This document shows, piece by piece, positions 43,181 to 56,579 of a DNA stretch of 64,000 nt; position 1 is the first letter of the stretch; every line of letters begins with the position of its first letter. The DNA is from Erythroxylum novogranatense (lineage: Eukaryota; Streptophyta; Magnoliopsida; Malpighiales; Erythroxylaceae): contig CM057233.1 in the NCBI GenBank assembly GCA_029891385.1, positions 14,077,460 through 14,141,459 of the forward strand, written 5' to 3'. The notes beneath the pieces were generated by a model. It had not been told where the DNA came from, searched no databases, and saw nothing but the letters and a program-made list of their open reading frames with translations. A program made the translations under genes and the position numbers.

Positions 43181-44729
43181 CAATTCCTTAAATCATAGCG
43201 ACATTATCAAATTATTAAAATAATTCGAAATCATTGAATTTTATAAGTCTTGCAATTTCTTAAAATCATTCCAAAAACAATAAATTTAATCATTCGAAAA
43301 TCATAATTTTCAAACATTAACATAAACAATAATTTATAAATATTTTTCTTCTTGATTTTTCAAAATCACATAATTAACTTATAATTCAAAATATAAACAT
43401 ATCACCCACCTCATTTCCATACTTGAAACTTGTCCAAAGCTTCAATTTCTCCAAAGCCTTTCCTTAATTTTTCCTAATTCATAACATAAACCCTAATTAA
43501 ATAACCATCCAAAATTGAATCAATTAAACCATGCAATCACCAAAATTGACTTGAAAAATTACAAACTCATACCAATCTTAAGCCAAATAAACCAAAATCT
43601 CATCAAAATTTAACAAGGTAAAAAATTTTCTTACCTTATTTCTTCTCTATTTTCAGAATTTCAAAGCTCCATAGGAAGTTTTCATCCTCTTCCACATTTT
43701 TCCTCTTGAATCTACTTCAAATCACTCTAGAACCTAAGAAAATTCGAAACCCTAACTTACCCTTTTCTTTCTCCTTCATCCGAAAGCTCTCTCATTTCCT
43801 TCTCTTCTTTTCCTTTCTTTCCTTCTTCTAATTTTCGTGTCTTTCATTCTTATAAATTCTTCTTATACGACATCCCCTTGTCATATCATTTATGAATGTA
43901 AAAAGGACCATAAAGCCCTTACTTATAAGCCTACCAACTTAACTCTTAAAGTAATCTTTCAAAATTGCCCCTGAAATCCATTTTAATTCAAGCTTACTTT
44001 AGGACATTTTTCTAACCATCAAATTGAAGAAATTTGCTAAAACTTCCTTTTATAGAAATGTTCCTTATTGTCTCAATTTTATAATGCCACCAAAATCATT
44101 TAATTTGGTGCACTACGTCAAAAGTTATACTCCAAACATTTCGGGTTATTCATATGCTAAAATATTTTTCAACAATTTATTTCCATCTGAAAATTGACAT
44201 TCTTAGAGACTGAATTAAAATTCACTTCCTTCAGACAAATTGTATTCTTATCTTTCTATTTTAATCCAAATCAATAATCACTTCATTTGGATTACTAGAT
44301 CAAAAGTTATGGCCAAAATACTTTCAGGTTTTTCTAATTCAAGACTGAATACTAATCTAAATCTCAATTCAGAAATTGAAAGTCTTAGGGACTAAATTGA
44401 AATTCAATTCCTTCTTATGACTTGTAGCCCCATGTCTCTATTTTATTTTTCCTTAAGAATCAATTCATTCGGATCTCCACATATCAAGAATTTCTCAAAA
44501 GACTGAACCATGTTCGGAAAATTTTTCCACTCACTTGATTAAATCAATCTCTTTCAATTTAATCTCAAAAATTATAAATTTCACATTATGTTGAAGATAA
44601 TTAACTTAGGAATCCAACGCTTCAAAAAAATAAATCAATTGGATGTCAGACAGAAAAGTTATAAATAAAAGATTGAACAAGGGTCGGATTAGGGGAGGAG
44701 AATAGCAAAAACAAAAGGATTTTTCACAT

Positions 44730-44777
<48 letters not shown>

Positions 44778-45258
44778 CCGAAATTTTCAAAATTCATAAC
44801 TCTTGGTCCAGAACTCCAAATTTGACAAATTTAGTATCAATAGAAAAATCCAAGGAAGCTCTACAACTTCTATGAAAAACTCAAAAATCAATTCCGTCTC
44901 TAAAGGGGTCAAAAACCCAATCAAACATTCTGTCTAAATAATCAATCCCTAAACAAAGACTCAACTTTGAAAATTTCTATCTTTCAACTCCAAAGTCCAA
45001 ACATGTCACATTTTATAACAATGCAAAGATCAGAAAGCCACCTACAACTTTCATGAAGGACAAAAAAATCAATTTGGCCTCTAAGGAAGTCAAATTTCCA
45101 ATCAAAGATTCTGTCCACTAATAATCATGCTAAACAATAACAGAAACTTCCAAAAAATCATAACTTCACATTCCATGGTCCAAAAATTGCATACTATACA
45201 TCAATGGAAAGATTAAAACATAATATAACACTTTCGTGAAGAACTTAAAGGCTAATTC
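43181..45258. repeat. AT-rich relics resembling Gypsy LTR DNA
   Basis: Words such as GGGGTCAAAAACCCAATC, ATCAATTGGATGTCAGACAG and repeated ACTAAATTGAAATTCAATTCC resemble the 4-kb solo LTR at 26468-30536, but order and identity are too poor to align by eye. A TA microsatellite is included at 44731-44776. No gene is seen. The Copia element inserts at 45259. Confidence 0.5.
44731..44776. repeat. (TA)n microsatellite
   Basis: About 46 bp of uninterrupted alternating TA. Confidence 0.95.
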
Positions 45259-45784
45259 TGTAGGAAAATCCCGGTGTGTGCATCACATGCACACGGTGCG
45301 GAAAACAAAAATTTTTATTCCGGGACCTTCCCGAAAGCCAAGATCCATGTGTCTATACAACAAACTCAAACCATAACGGCCAAAGGAGACCGTCTCTATT
45401 GGTATCCACGCAGAGATCGGAGAACCTAACCGGGGCAAACCCTTTGACCCGAGAATAGCTAGAACAAATTAAAGACTGCTAGATCTTACCTTTGTTCTTG
45501 GAAAGCTTGGAAGAACGATGGTGAAGAGGAGAAGGATGAAGCTTGGAGAGTGATGATCGATGATGAGAGAACCAATTTCTCTTTTAGGTTTTCACAAAAC
45601 CCTTTCATCCAACCACACTTGAAGATCAACTCATTTTGGTCTTTTAAATTGATCTTCTCTTCTCAAGCCACATGTCACACACGATGCTCATCCACCTTTA
45701 GCATTTTTGTCTTTAGTCATTTAATGCATTAATGACTAAGCATATAAAAGAAGCTTCTTCTCCTTTCTTCATCCATCCACGTTT

Positions 45785-45848
<64 letters not shown>

Positions 45849-47119
45849 TATATAAATGTCAAGTGGTCCATCCACACCTGGGGTCGGTCTACCGAGAGCT
45901 ACCAGTCCCTAGTATGAAAAACCACCGGAAACTCTTTTCAGTAATATCGATGTCGCGATCTCATCGGGACATATCTCGATCTCTTCGGGATCCATTTAAT
46001 CCTATTGCTCTCTATTTATTGGATCTCTGTCCAAAACTATTTTACGAATTCTCCGAGTCACTCTTATGCGTGTGACTCATTAGGTTCCCGGTTATGTTGG
46101 CCACTTAGATTAACACTTAATCTGAGCAAGTCATGAGCGGTATCTAGCAACACATCATGACCCCCAATTGACCAGAAAGTAATTGGTTTGACGAATGAAC
46201 ATATATTCATCATGAACCATATCACGAACCTTTCCATAGACAATTACCGTGCAATTCGTCCTTTCACCATGCTATACCCCACTTGGTTATGAGTATGGGC
46301 AAAGTGTCAACTCTCACTAGAATGACTACGTCAAATCTAGTCCAAGTGATATCAGTTCTCGTCCTGGGACTCATTACTTTATATGCCACTGAAGACACTC
46401 TTCATGACATATATACTCCGGCCAGAGATTTTCAAGTAATGACCCTGACAAAAGGCCATGGGTATCATCTTCTGCTATCACAGAAGTAGTGAATCCTCTA
46501 TTGGCTACTCAATTACCTTCGAATATCTCAAGCTGTACCCAATCACCACCCTATGAGCGACCTCTATAAGGCAACAAAGAATGGAGTCAAAGCACAGAAT
46601 CAGTATCCAAGATATCCTTGAGTATCTCAAGTCTAAGGATACTTGCACCATTGCTATGATGAGATTATCACTGACATTGGAATAGGACATCCATGTGATG
46701 ATCTCATAGCAGGTCATCCAATGTACTTACTACCTCTAGTAAGCATTCACATCTCAACACTAAATATCTCATATTTACAGTTTCTGAGATCCACTGCTTG
46801 ATCAAATCAAGGAGCTTGAGATGTGCTAGTCTCTCCGGATTACCGATGTCCAGTTTCAGTAATCCTATGACTATGGATAATTTAGATACTGGCATAATTG
46901 CACATGATAGGAATCTCAGTAGTATGATCACATCACAATTTCCTTCATGCTATATCATATATCATGGACTTTATTAATTTGCTTATAGATCAATATCCAT
47001 TCATAAATAATAAACAACAAGTTAATGAAATATGCCTTTCTTTATTTATTCATAAAGTATGTACACAACTTTGTACAAAACGCGCTAAAGGCGATTGCCT
47101 TCAGGGTACTACTCTAACA
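45259..47119 (-). repeat. 3' LTR of Copia A, 1861 bp
   Basis: TGTAGG...CTAACA on the plus strand. It contains an (AC)n(AT)n microsatellite at 45784-45844. All short open frames within it are non-coding LTR sequence. Confidence 0.9.
45784..45844. repeat. (AC)n(AT)n compound microsatellite
   Basis: About 18 bp of AC followed by about 43 bp of AT. The LTR partner near 53740 has only a short TATA stretch, so the run expanded or collapsed after insertion. Confidence 0.93.
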
Positions 47120-47131
47120 AAATCTCCCACT
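47120..47131 (-). other. Polypurine tract of Copia A
   Basis: Minus strand GTGGGAGATTT abuts the LTR start TGTTAGAG. It would prime plus-strand synthesis. Confidence 0.8.
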
Positions 47132-47135
47132 TGAC

Positions 47136-48866
47136 CTAAAGCCAATCGCCTTGATATCTAATACCATAGGAGAGTACATGAGAATCAAAGTTCTTTTGTG
47201 ACAATGGCTTTGTCAATGGATCAACAATATTTTGCTCGGTAGGAATTCTCTCTATCTGAACATCATCTCGACCGATGATCTCCCTAATCAGATGATATCT
47301 GCGGAGTACGTGTTTGGATCGTTGATGAGACTTTGGTTCCTTCGCTTGCGCAATAGCCCCATTTTTGTCACAATACAACTGTATGGGCCCATCACTGCTA
47401 GGAACCACACCAAGTTCAGTAATGAATTTTCTGATCCAAACTGCTTCCTTTGCTGCGTCTGAAGCGGCAATGTACTCTGCCTCGGTTGTTGAATCGACAG
47501 TCGTCTCTTGTTTGGAACTCTTCCAACTGACTGCCCCGCCATTCAGTGTGAATATATAACCTGATTGAGATTTAGAATCATCCTTATCATATTGAAAACT
47601 AGCATCTGTATACCCGCTCACTTTGAGATCTCCATCTCCATATATCAAGAAAACATCCTTAGTCCTTCGCAAGTACTTGAGAATATTCTTGACAGCCACC
47701 CAGTGACCCTCACCAGGATCCGATTGGTATCTGCTTGTAACACTTAGAGCATATGATACATCGGGTCTCGTACATAGCATAGCATACATGATAGATCCTA
47801 CCGCAAATACATACGGGATCATATTCATACGCATCCTCTCATCTTGTGTCTTAGGACACATAGATTTGGAGAGTGTTATCCTATGAGTCACGGGAAGGTA
47901 CCCTCTCTTAGATTGTTCAATGCTAAACCTCTTTAGCATCTTGTCTATGTACGTTGATTGTGAAAGACCAAGCAACCTTTTTGATCTATCTCTATAGATC
48001 CTTATCCCAAGGATATAAGTTGCTTCACCAAGGTCTTTCATGGCAAATTGTTTGGACAACCAAATCTTCACAGATTGTAGCATAGAGACATTGTTTCCTA
48101 GTAATAATATGTCATCTACATATAGCACAAGGAATACGATTGCAATCCCATTAACCTTCTTATACACACAGTATTCATCCGGATTTTGTGAGCAACCAAA
48201 CTCTTTGATTACCTCATCAAAATGGATATTCCAACTCCGGGATGCTTGCTTCAATCCATAGATGGATTTTTGAAGCTTGCATACCTTTTCGTCATCATAG
48301 GAGGTGAAGCCCTCAAGTTGTGTCATATACACATCCTTAGCTAGATTTCCATTTAGGAAAGATGTCTTCACATCCATTTGCCATATCTCATAATCATAAT
48401 GAGTGGCAATGGCTAGGAGTATCCTAATGGATTTAAGCATTGCTACTGGGCTGACGGTCTCGTCGTAGTCAACTACTTGCCTTTGACGAAAGCCTTTAGC
48501 CACAAGCCTTGCTTTATAGGTGATCACATTACCATCCATGTCGGTTTTCTTTTTGAGAACCCATTTATACCCTATGGGTTTGATTCCTTCAGGTGTCTCA
48601 ACCAAAGTCCATACTTGGTTTTCGTACATGGAATCCATTTCAGCTTTCATGGCATGAAGCCATTTCTCAGACTCTGAACTCTTGAGAACCTCTTCATAGG
48701 TGGTAGGCTCATCATCTTCTATGAGCAATACGTCATTCTGCTCACTCACGAGAAATCCATATCTCTCGGGAATAGAGCGTATCCTACGTGACCTACGAAC
48801 TTCGTGTGTTGTAGAAGGTTGAACTGTTACTTCACCTGTATAAGTCACAGCTTGAGTGTTTAGCAA
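47136..48866 (-). pseudogene. Copia A reverse transcriptase and RNase H, 576 aa open
   Basis: The longest retroelement frame in the window. RT blocks are KWVLKKKTDMDG, RLVAKGFRQRQ, QMDVKTSFLNGNL, IYGLKQASRSW and the catalytic LYVDDILLLGN. RNase H has GYTDASFQ, STTEAEYIAAS and LYCDKNGAI, ending at HVLSYGIRYQGDWL just before the polypurine tract, the normal end of Copia Pol. The catalytic residues are present, but the frame starts at an internal Met and is cut from integrase by a stop and frameshift near 48867-48877. Independent function is unlikely. Confidence 0.92.
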
Positions 48867-48876
48867 TTGATCTGCG

Positions 48877-49305
48877 TCATTCGAGCATCTTGAACTTCTT
48901 CAAGCTCAATTTTGCTCCCACCGCCTTCTTGTAAAGAAACTCTTTCTCTAAAAAGACAGCATGCTTTAAAACAAACACCTTTTGTTCCTCAGCAAAGTAG
49001 AATTGATATCCCATTGTTTCTTTAAGATATCCTACGAACAAACACTTTTCAGACTTTGCATCAAGTTTATCTGACTGTGTCCGCTTCACATAAGCAGGAC
49101 AACCCCAAACTTTCAAATGAGTAAGATAGGGTCTTTTTTTAGTCCACATCTCATATGGAGTAACATCAACTATCTTTGATGGAACTCTGTTTAGCAAGTA
49201 AACAGTTGTCTCGATTGCATACCCCCAAAAGGATTTCGGTAACTTTGCAAAGCCCATCATCGATCGTACCATGTCTAACAAAGTTCGATTTCTCCTTTCA
49301 GCCAC
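48877..49305 (-). pseudogene. Copia A integrase C-terminal half
   Basis: ERRNRTLLDMVRSMM and FWGYAIETTVYLLNRVPSK are the standard Copia integrase blocks that follow the catalytic Glu, then KVWGCPAYVK and LFVGYLKETMGYQF. The frame is separated from the N-terminal half by a stop near 49339. Confidence 0.9.
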
Positions 49306-49338
49306 ACCATTATGTTGTGGTGTGTAAGGAGGAGTCCA

Positions 49339-50052
49339 TTAAGATAAAATCCCATTATCTCTGAGATAATGTAAAAACTGTTGGTCTAAGTATTCCCCAC
49401 CACGATTGGATCGTAATGTCTTGATACTTTTCCCAAGTTGGTTTTCTACTTCATTTCTAAATTGTTTGAACTTTTCAAATGCTTCAGATTTGTATCTCAT
49501 CATATACAAGTACCTATATCCAGAATAATCATCGATAAAGGTAATGAAGTAAAGACAACCACTTCTAGCATGGATGGACATCGAACCACATACATCTGAA
49601 TGTATTAGATCTAATATTCCAGTCGCTCGTTCACCTTTTCCCTTAAAGGGTAACTTAGTCATCTTGCATAATAAACAAGATTCACATGTGTCATATGATT
49701 CATAATCAAATGACCCTAAACTGCCATTCTTATGGAGCTTAGCTATGCGTCTCTCATTTATATGGCCAAGGCGACAATGCCATAAGTAAGTTGATTTTAA
49801 ATTATCTCGTTTATGTCTTTTCGTGTCATTGACATTCATAATTGGATGTGACATATCTAATATGTAAATTCTATTGCATAATGTACCAGTACCATAAAGC
49901 ATTCCATTCATACTAATAGAATAACCATTGTTACTAAAAGTCATATGGAAACCAGCTCTATTTAAACAAGAAATGCATAATATGTTCTTTGTTAAAACAG
50001 GTACAAAATAACATTCATCCAATTTAATTACAAGCCCACTGGGGAGTGACAA
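49339..50052 (-). pseudogene. Copia A gag-pre-integrase and integrase catalytic core
   Basis: The HHCC-type pre-integrase (LWHCRLGHINERRI, CESCLLCK) precedes the core with LIHSDVCGS and FITFIDDYSGY (both Asp) and RSNRGGEY (Glu). The last motif usually reads SDRGGEY, so one residue has changed. The frame ends at NGILS. Upstream, 50053-50311 holds the protease region in broken frames (WVLDTSCGSHICND, normally DTG). Confidence 0.9.
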
Positions 50053-50311
50053 AAAATAAGTTCCTACGGCTAATGCAGCAACTCTTGCTCCATTTCCTAC
50101 ATGCAGGTCTATCTCTCCTTCATGAGTCGCTCATCGTCCCCGAGGCCCTCGTGATATCATTGCATATGTGTGAGCCACAACTGGTATCTAATACCCATAT
50201 GTTATGATCAAAAACAGTATTAACCTTAATGACAAAGATACCTGAAGGAGCTGAGGCATCTGATGCCTTCTTCTTCTTTAATTCTTCCAGATAGACTTTA
50301 CAGTTTCGCTT

Positions 50312-51079
50312 CTAGTGGCCAGTCTTGCCACAATGAAAGCAAGTTCCTTTTGGTGTAGTTTCTTTGGTTTTCTTTTTGGCTGCACTTCCTTTTGGTTTCT
50401 TAGACTTTTTCTTCTTTAGATTCTTTTTCTTTGAACCAGAAGAAGAAGAGGCCATCATAAGCACTTGCTTGCTATCCTTCTTGATAGATTGCTCTGCTGT
50501 CTTGAGCAGATTGATCAATTCAGGGATTGTCGTGGATATTTGGTTCATCCGATAGTTTAACACAAACTGTGAATAACTATCAGACAATCCAACTAGAATT
50601 AAGTCAACACTTAATTCATAATCCATTACAAAACCTAAGACGGCCAACCTCTCAATATACCTATTCATCTTCAGTGCATACTGCACTGCAGATGAACTTG
50701 GAGTCATCTTAGTAGTGAAGAGTAGCCTCGAGGTCTCGAACCTTTCAGACCGAGCTTGCTAATCAAAAAGCTCCTTAAGATGAAACACTATGGTATTAGC
50801 ATCCATAGACTCATGCTGCTTCTGCAGCTCTGGTGACATCGAGGCGAGCATAATACAGGTAGCCATGTCACTGTCTTTGAGATGCTTACGATAAGCTTTA
50901 TGATCCTCATCAGAAGCATCAACAGCAGGTGGATCAAGAAGTGGAACATCTAGGACATAGCCCAGTTCCTCAGATCTGAGAACAATTCTCAGATTTCTCA
51001 GCCAATCGAGAAAATTAGGTCCAGTTAATTTGTTCGAGTCCATAAGTGAGCGCAAGTTCACACTGGAAGTCATCTTCAA
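50312..51079 (-). pseudogene. Copia A Gag, broken by stops
   Basis: 51079-50759 opens MKMTSSVNLRSLMDSNKLTG and ends at a TAG in HLKELFD-stop-QARSE. 50707-50312 continues the UBN2 core (YALKMNRYIERL, LLKTAEQSI), a Lys-rich stretch and CFHCGKTGH, where a second TAG replaces the usual Trp of the knuckle. Both stops fit single C-to-T or G-to-A changes. Gag would assemble the particle. Confidence 0.9.
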
Positions 51080-51859
51080 TAACCTATAGGGAAAGAGAGA
51101 AAGAATGTTAGAATAGAATTACATGCATGATCATAAGGACTTGCATGACATGCATATGGCTCCCACTAGTTTCAAAGAATCCATAACCCTCACTATGAAT
51201 CCAAGAAACATTATGACAAAATGTCCTAGTGGGTCGATATCCGACATTGCTAAGAATGACCTTGGGTTTACCCAACAAGCCACCTTAGGTCAATCGGTTG
51301 GTATCGGTCATACCAATTGCATCATAGATATCCGACATTACTAAAATGATCTTGGGTTTACCCAACAAGTCACCTTAGATCAATCGGCAGGTATCGATCA
51401 TACCAATTGCATCTAGATGCAACTATCGACCAGTGTTATCAACTCGTGATGTATGCACACACATTGGGTTATCAACTCTTGATGCGCGTACATCTGATGT
51501 ACACTTCTCAATTCGCCTCTGTCTACGTTGACCTTGAGTTTATTCAATAAATCAACGCTTCTAGTGAAAACCGACCCATTAATCCTAAAATCTTATTTTC
51601 ATGGTTCGAAATATCCGTATAGAGTGAGCTTGGGTTTACCCAACAATCCGAACTCTATAAGAACTTTGGTTCTCCCCATATTAATGGAAGGCGTTAGTTT
51701 TCATATTATGTGTGAGGGTTTTCAAACTCAGGTCTCATCTTCTTCTTCTCCAAGTTATAGGATTATAGTCACCATGACTATATGGAATGATTTAGGGCAT
51801 TTCATCAATCACATTGAGTCTATACCTATAATCATCCATCATCCCACCTAAGCATGTTG

Positions 51860-52090
51860 TAAGTCGACTTGTGTAAGTCGACTTATGCTACTGTGTACGT
51901 ACAAGTCGACTTATACCACTGTGTAAGTCGACTTATACCACTGTGTAAGTCGACTTATGATACTGTGCACGTACAAATCGACTTATACCATTGTGCAAGT
52001 CGACTTATGTCCACGAACAAGTTGACTTATGCATGTGTAAGTCGACTTACCTGAGCATACAAGTCGACTTATGCATGTGTAAGTCGACTT
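51860..52090. repeat. AAGTCGACTT palindrome array in the Copia A leader
   Basis: Nine perfect copies and two with one change each (AAATCGACTT, AAGTTGACTT), spaced roughly 16-30 bp and mostly joined by TGTGTA, TATGC or TACCACTG. It lies between the primer-binding site (53212) and gag (51079), so it would be in the RNA leader. The short frame at 51869-52054 is a read-through of the repeats, not a gene. Confidence 0.88.
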
Positions 52091-52099
52091 ATATATGTG

Positions 52100-53199
52100 G
52101 AATTGCTTTCTAATCGGCTAATTTCTCAATCCGTGTAGTTCAAATTCACAATACCAAGTGTAATATACTCTACTTTGATGTACTAATGAAACACTTTCAT
52201 TGTATCATGCTTACCATGTATAATCATACTGTACATGAAAAACTTGAAATTGATGAATACACTATGATTCACTTAGATTTTCAAATAATTTGAGAATATC
52301 AAACTATCACCTTAAGTATCTCTAGGTAGTCTACACTTTATCAAGACTACTTCGGCACTGGTCACAAAATTTGTGACGACCAAAACAATCAAGACAACCA
52401 AATACACTAACGAGACGCTAATGTGACACATTTGACATCCGAAAATTTTAGGAAACCCAATTTCAAGAAAATCATTTTGGCAAGCATACAACATCAATGT
52501 AACACATTTTTAATCACATTAAAAATGATCCAAGGCATTGGAATTGAGAAATACACAATCATTCATTCCAAACAAAACAGCTCCAGCAACTTTCTCAAAA
52601 CTGTCAAGCTCTGTCTTTTGCTTAAAAAACTCATTGAAACAATTTAAATAAATTCTGAGAAAATTACAGAGGTTACAACATGTTCACAACATGCTCCATG
52701 AATTGTTTTAGGATTTATTTCCAACAAAAACTCATCCAACCTCAGCAACAAAGCCAATGTTAAATCTGTGTTCCTCAACACAGATATTCCCAGCAGCACA
52801 CAATAAATTCTCAAATAAATAGTAAATCACCTCGAAAATATTTTTCCATTCTCATAGACATTCATAAACATTTTAGAGACATGTTGGTGAAAGAAAATCG
52901 GAAAAAAATTCTATAATTTATTCTCGAATTTATAATCATGTCTGTTCAAGGAAAGTGCACAAACACAGCAACTAGAACATTAGGGAATAAATTAGCAAAA
53001 GCATATCAAATCACATTGATAAATTCTGGTCTTCCACAGACATATTCAACAACATCTTATGAACACATCTGGGCAAGAAAATTTTGAAAACTATATTTCT
53101 ATACTGAATTCGAAATTAACACAGTCAACATGCATCATCGTCACAAGCAATAGGCAGCTCCGACCTTGTTATGATTTCTTCGTTATATGCGACACAAGT
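52100..53199 (-). other. Untranslated leader of Copia A
   Basis: The 1.1 kb between the array and the primer-binding site has no supported coding frame. It is conserved in Copia B (61030-62139), which shows it is part of the family. Confidence 0.7.
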
Positions 53200-53212
53200 G
53201 GCTCTGATACCA
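53200..53212 (-). other. Primer-binding site of Copia A, tRNA-Met type
   Basis: Minus strand TGGTATCAGAGCC, one base inside the 5' LTR. Confidence 0.9.
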
Positions 53213-53213
53213 C

Positions 53214-54711
53214 TGTAGGAAAATCCCGGTGTGTGCATCACATGCACACTGTGTGGAAAACAAAAAATTTTATTCTGGGACCTTCCCGAAAGCCAGGATC
53301 CATGTGTCTATACAACAAACTCAAACCATAACGGCCAAAGGAGACCATCTCTAACGGTATCCACGCAGAGATCGGAGAACCTAACCGGGGCAAACCCTTT
53401 GACCCGGGAATAGCTAGAACAAATTAAAGACTGTTAGATCTTACCTTTGTTCTTGGAAAGCTTGGAAGAACGATGGTGAAGAGGAGAAGGATGAAGCTTG
53501 GAGAGTGATGATCGATGATGAGAGAACCAATTTCTCTTTTAGGTTTTCACAAAACCCTTTCATCCAACCACACTTGAAGATCAACTCATCTTGGTCTTTT
53601 AAATTGATCTTCTCTTCTCAAGCCACATGTCACACACGATGCTCATCCACCTTTAGCATTTTTGTCTTTAGTCATTTAATGCATTAATGACTAAGCATAT
53701 AAAAGAAGCTTCTTCTCCTTTCTTCATCCATCCACGTTTACACATATATATTAATTAATTAATTATATAAATGTTGAAGTGGTCCAGTCACACTGGGGTC
53801 GGTCCTACCAGGTTACCGGGTCTCGGTATAGAAAAATCACCGAAAATCTTTTTTAGCAATATCGATGTCGCGATCTCATCGGGACATATCTCGATCTCAT
53901 CGGGATCCATTTAATCCTATTGCTCTCAATTTATTGGATCTTTGTCTAAAACTATTTTACGAATTCTCCGATTCACTCTTATGCGTGTGACCCATTAGGT
54001 TTCCGGTTATGTTGGTCACTTAGATTAACACTTAATCTGAGCAAGTCATGAGCGGTATCTAGCAACACATCATGACCCCCAATTGACCGGAAAGAAATTA
54101 GTTTGACGAATGAATATATATTCATCATGAACCATATCACGAACCTTTCCATAGACAATTACCGTGCAATTCGTCCTTTCACCATGCTATACTCCACTTG
54201 GTTATGAGTATGGGCAAAGTGTCAACTCTCACTAGAATGACTACGTCAAATCTAGTCCAAGTGATATCAGTTCTCGTCCTATGACTCATTACTTTATATG
54301 CCACTGAAGACACTCTTCATGACATATATACTCCGGCCAGAGATTTTCAAGTAATGACCCTGACAAGAGGCCATGGGTATCATCTTCTGCTATCACAGAA
54401 GTGGTGAATCCTCTATTGGCTACTTAATTACCTTCGAATACCTCAAGTTGTACCCAATCACCACCCTATGAGCGACCTCTGTAAGGCAACAAGGAATGGA
54501 GTCAAAGCACAGAATCAGTATCCAAGATATCCTTGAGTACCTCAAGTCTAAGGATACTTGCACCATTGCTATGATGAGATTATCACTGACATTAGAATAG
54601 GACATCCATGTGATGATCTCATAGCAGGTCATCCAATGTACTTACTACCTCTAGTAAGCATTCACATTTCAACACTAAATATCTCATATTTACAGTTTCT
54701 GAGATCCACTG
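53214..54711 (-). repeat. 5' LTR of Copia A, first part
   Basis: Matches 45259 onward up to the GAGATCCACTG corresponding to 46781-46791. The last five bases, CACTG (54707-54711), are the target duplication of Copia B. Confidence 0.92.
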
Positions 54712-55154
54712 TGTAGGAAAATCCCGGTGTGAGCATCACATGCCCACGGTGCGGAAAAAAAAAATTTTATTCCGGGACCTTCCCGAAAGCCAGGATCCAT
54801 GTGTCTATACAACAAACTCAAACCATAACGGCCAAAGGAGACCGTCTCTAACGGTATCCACGCAGAGACCGGAGAACCTAACCGGGACAAACCCTTTGAC
54901 CCGGGAATAGCTAGAACAAATTAAAGAGTGCTAGCTCTTACCTTTGTCCTTGGAGAGCTTGAATCAACGATGAAGAGAAGGAGAAGCTTGGTGAAGAAGA
55001 GATGAAACCTTAGATGAAAGATGATGAACCTTAGGATTTCTCAAATCCTCTTCAACACCCACGATCATCTACGCTCTTCTTTCTTTCTTAGCCTTTTGTC
55101 TTTAACAATTAAAGGCATTAAAAGGCTAACGGTGGAGGATTGTCCACGTTAGTC

Positions 55155-55212
<58 letters not shown>

Positions 55213-56565
55213 TAAAAGATAAGACTCCTCCTCCATTCTACACGTTAGTCTCATATATATATTAATTAATTAATTCTTTAATTAATTAATTAATTATATA
55301 TAAATAAATGTTGAAGTGGTCCAGTCACACTGGGGTCGGTCCTACCGGCCTACCGAGTCCCGGTATTGGAAAAACTCCCGGAAACATTTTTCAGCAATAT
55401 CGATGTCGCGATCTCATCGGGACATATCTCGATCTCATCGGGATCCATTTAATTCGTTTGCTCTCCATATATTGTAACTCTGTCCAAAACTATTTTACGA
55501 ATTCTCCGAGACACTCTTATGCGTGTGACCCATTAGGTTCCCGGTTATGTTGGCCACTTAGATTAACACTTAATCTGAGCAAGTCATGAGCGGTATCTAG
55601 CAACACATCATGACCCCCAATTGATCGGAAAGTAATTGGTTTGACGAATGAACATGTATTCATCATGAACCATATCACGAACCTTTCCATAGACAATTAC
55701 CGTGCAATTCGTCCTTTCACCATGCTATACCCCACTTGGTTATGAGTATGGGCAAAGTGTCAACTCTTACTAGACTGACTACGTCAAATTTAGTCCAAGT
55801 GATATCAGTTCTTGTCCTGGGACTCATTACTTAATATGTCAATGAAGACATTCTTCATGACATATATGCTCCGACCGAGACTTCCAAGTAATGACCGACG
55901 AAGAGGCTATGGGTATCATCTTCGCTATCACGAAGTGGTGAATCCTCTATTGGCTACTCAATTATCTTGAATACCTCAAGTCGTACTCAATCACCACCCT
56001 ATGAGCGACCTCTGTAAAGGCAACAAGGAATGGAGTCAAAGCACGTAATCAAGATCAAGATATCCTCGAGCACCTCAAGTCTAAGGATACTTGCACCATT
56101 GCTATGATGAGATTATCACCGACATTAGAATAGGACATCCATGTGATGATCTCATAGCAGGTCATCCAATGTACTTATTACCTCTAGTAAGCATCCACAT
56201 CTCAACCCCGAATATCTCATATTTACGACACGAGATCCACCGCTTAATCAAATCAAGGAGCTTGAGATGTACTAGTCTCTCTGGATTACCGATGTACAGT
56301 CTCAGTAATCCTATGACTAGGGATAATTTAGATACAGACATAATTGCACATGATAGGAATCTCAGTAGTATGATCACATCACAATTTCCTTCATGCTATG
56401 TCATATATCATGGACTTCATTAATTTGCTTATAGATCAATATTCATTCATAAATAATGAACAGTAAGTTAATGAAATATGCCTTTCTTTATTTATTCATA
56501 AAGTATGTACACAACTTTGTACAAAATGCGCTAAAGGCGATTGCCTTCAGGGCACTACTCTAACA
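54712..56565 (-). repeat. 3' LTR of Copia B, 1854 bp
   Basis: TGTAGG...CTAACA. It carries a 50-bp TA run at 55159-55208 that is only about 20 bp in the partner LTR, explaining most of the length difference. Clustered small differences lie at 55860-56250. Confidence 0.93.
55159..55208. repeat. (TA)n microsatellite in Copia B 3' LTR
   Basis: About 50 bp; the homologous run in the other LTR is 62603-62622. Confidence 0.94.
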
Positions 56566-56579
56566 ATCTCCCACTTAAC

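Larger units (their letters stand above)
45259..54711 (-). mobile_element. Copia LTR retrotransposon A (older), 5' LTR split by element B
   Basis: The left (3') LTR is 45259-47119, the interior 47120-53213, and the right (5') LTR starts at 53214, runs to 54711, and resumes at 63979 after the nested element, continuing past the window. On the minus strand the LTR begins TGTTAGAGTAGT and ends TCCTACA. Polypurine tract GTGGGAGA and a tRNA-Met primer-binding site are in place. Gag-pol order is gag, knuckle, protease, integrase, RT, RNase H, as in Copia. Several stops and shifts inactivate it. The lineage may be Angela- or Tork-like; I cannot fix it. The left target sequence may be AATTC. Confidence 0.92.

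Noticed and set aside
45732..45917. Frames encoding long YIYIYI runs here and at 44606-44797
   Set aside because: They are translations of TA and AC microsatellites.
46283..46489. Several short frames inside the Copia LTRs, repeated in four places
   Set aside because: They fall wholly inside LTRs, have no domain, and are broken in sister copies.
51860..52090. Regular repeat-spacer pattern resembling a CRISPR array
   Set aside because: The repeats are 10-bp palindromes with short irregular spacers in a plant retrotransposon leader; no cas genes, and spacers are themselves similar.
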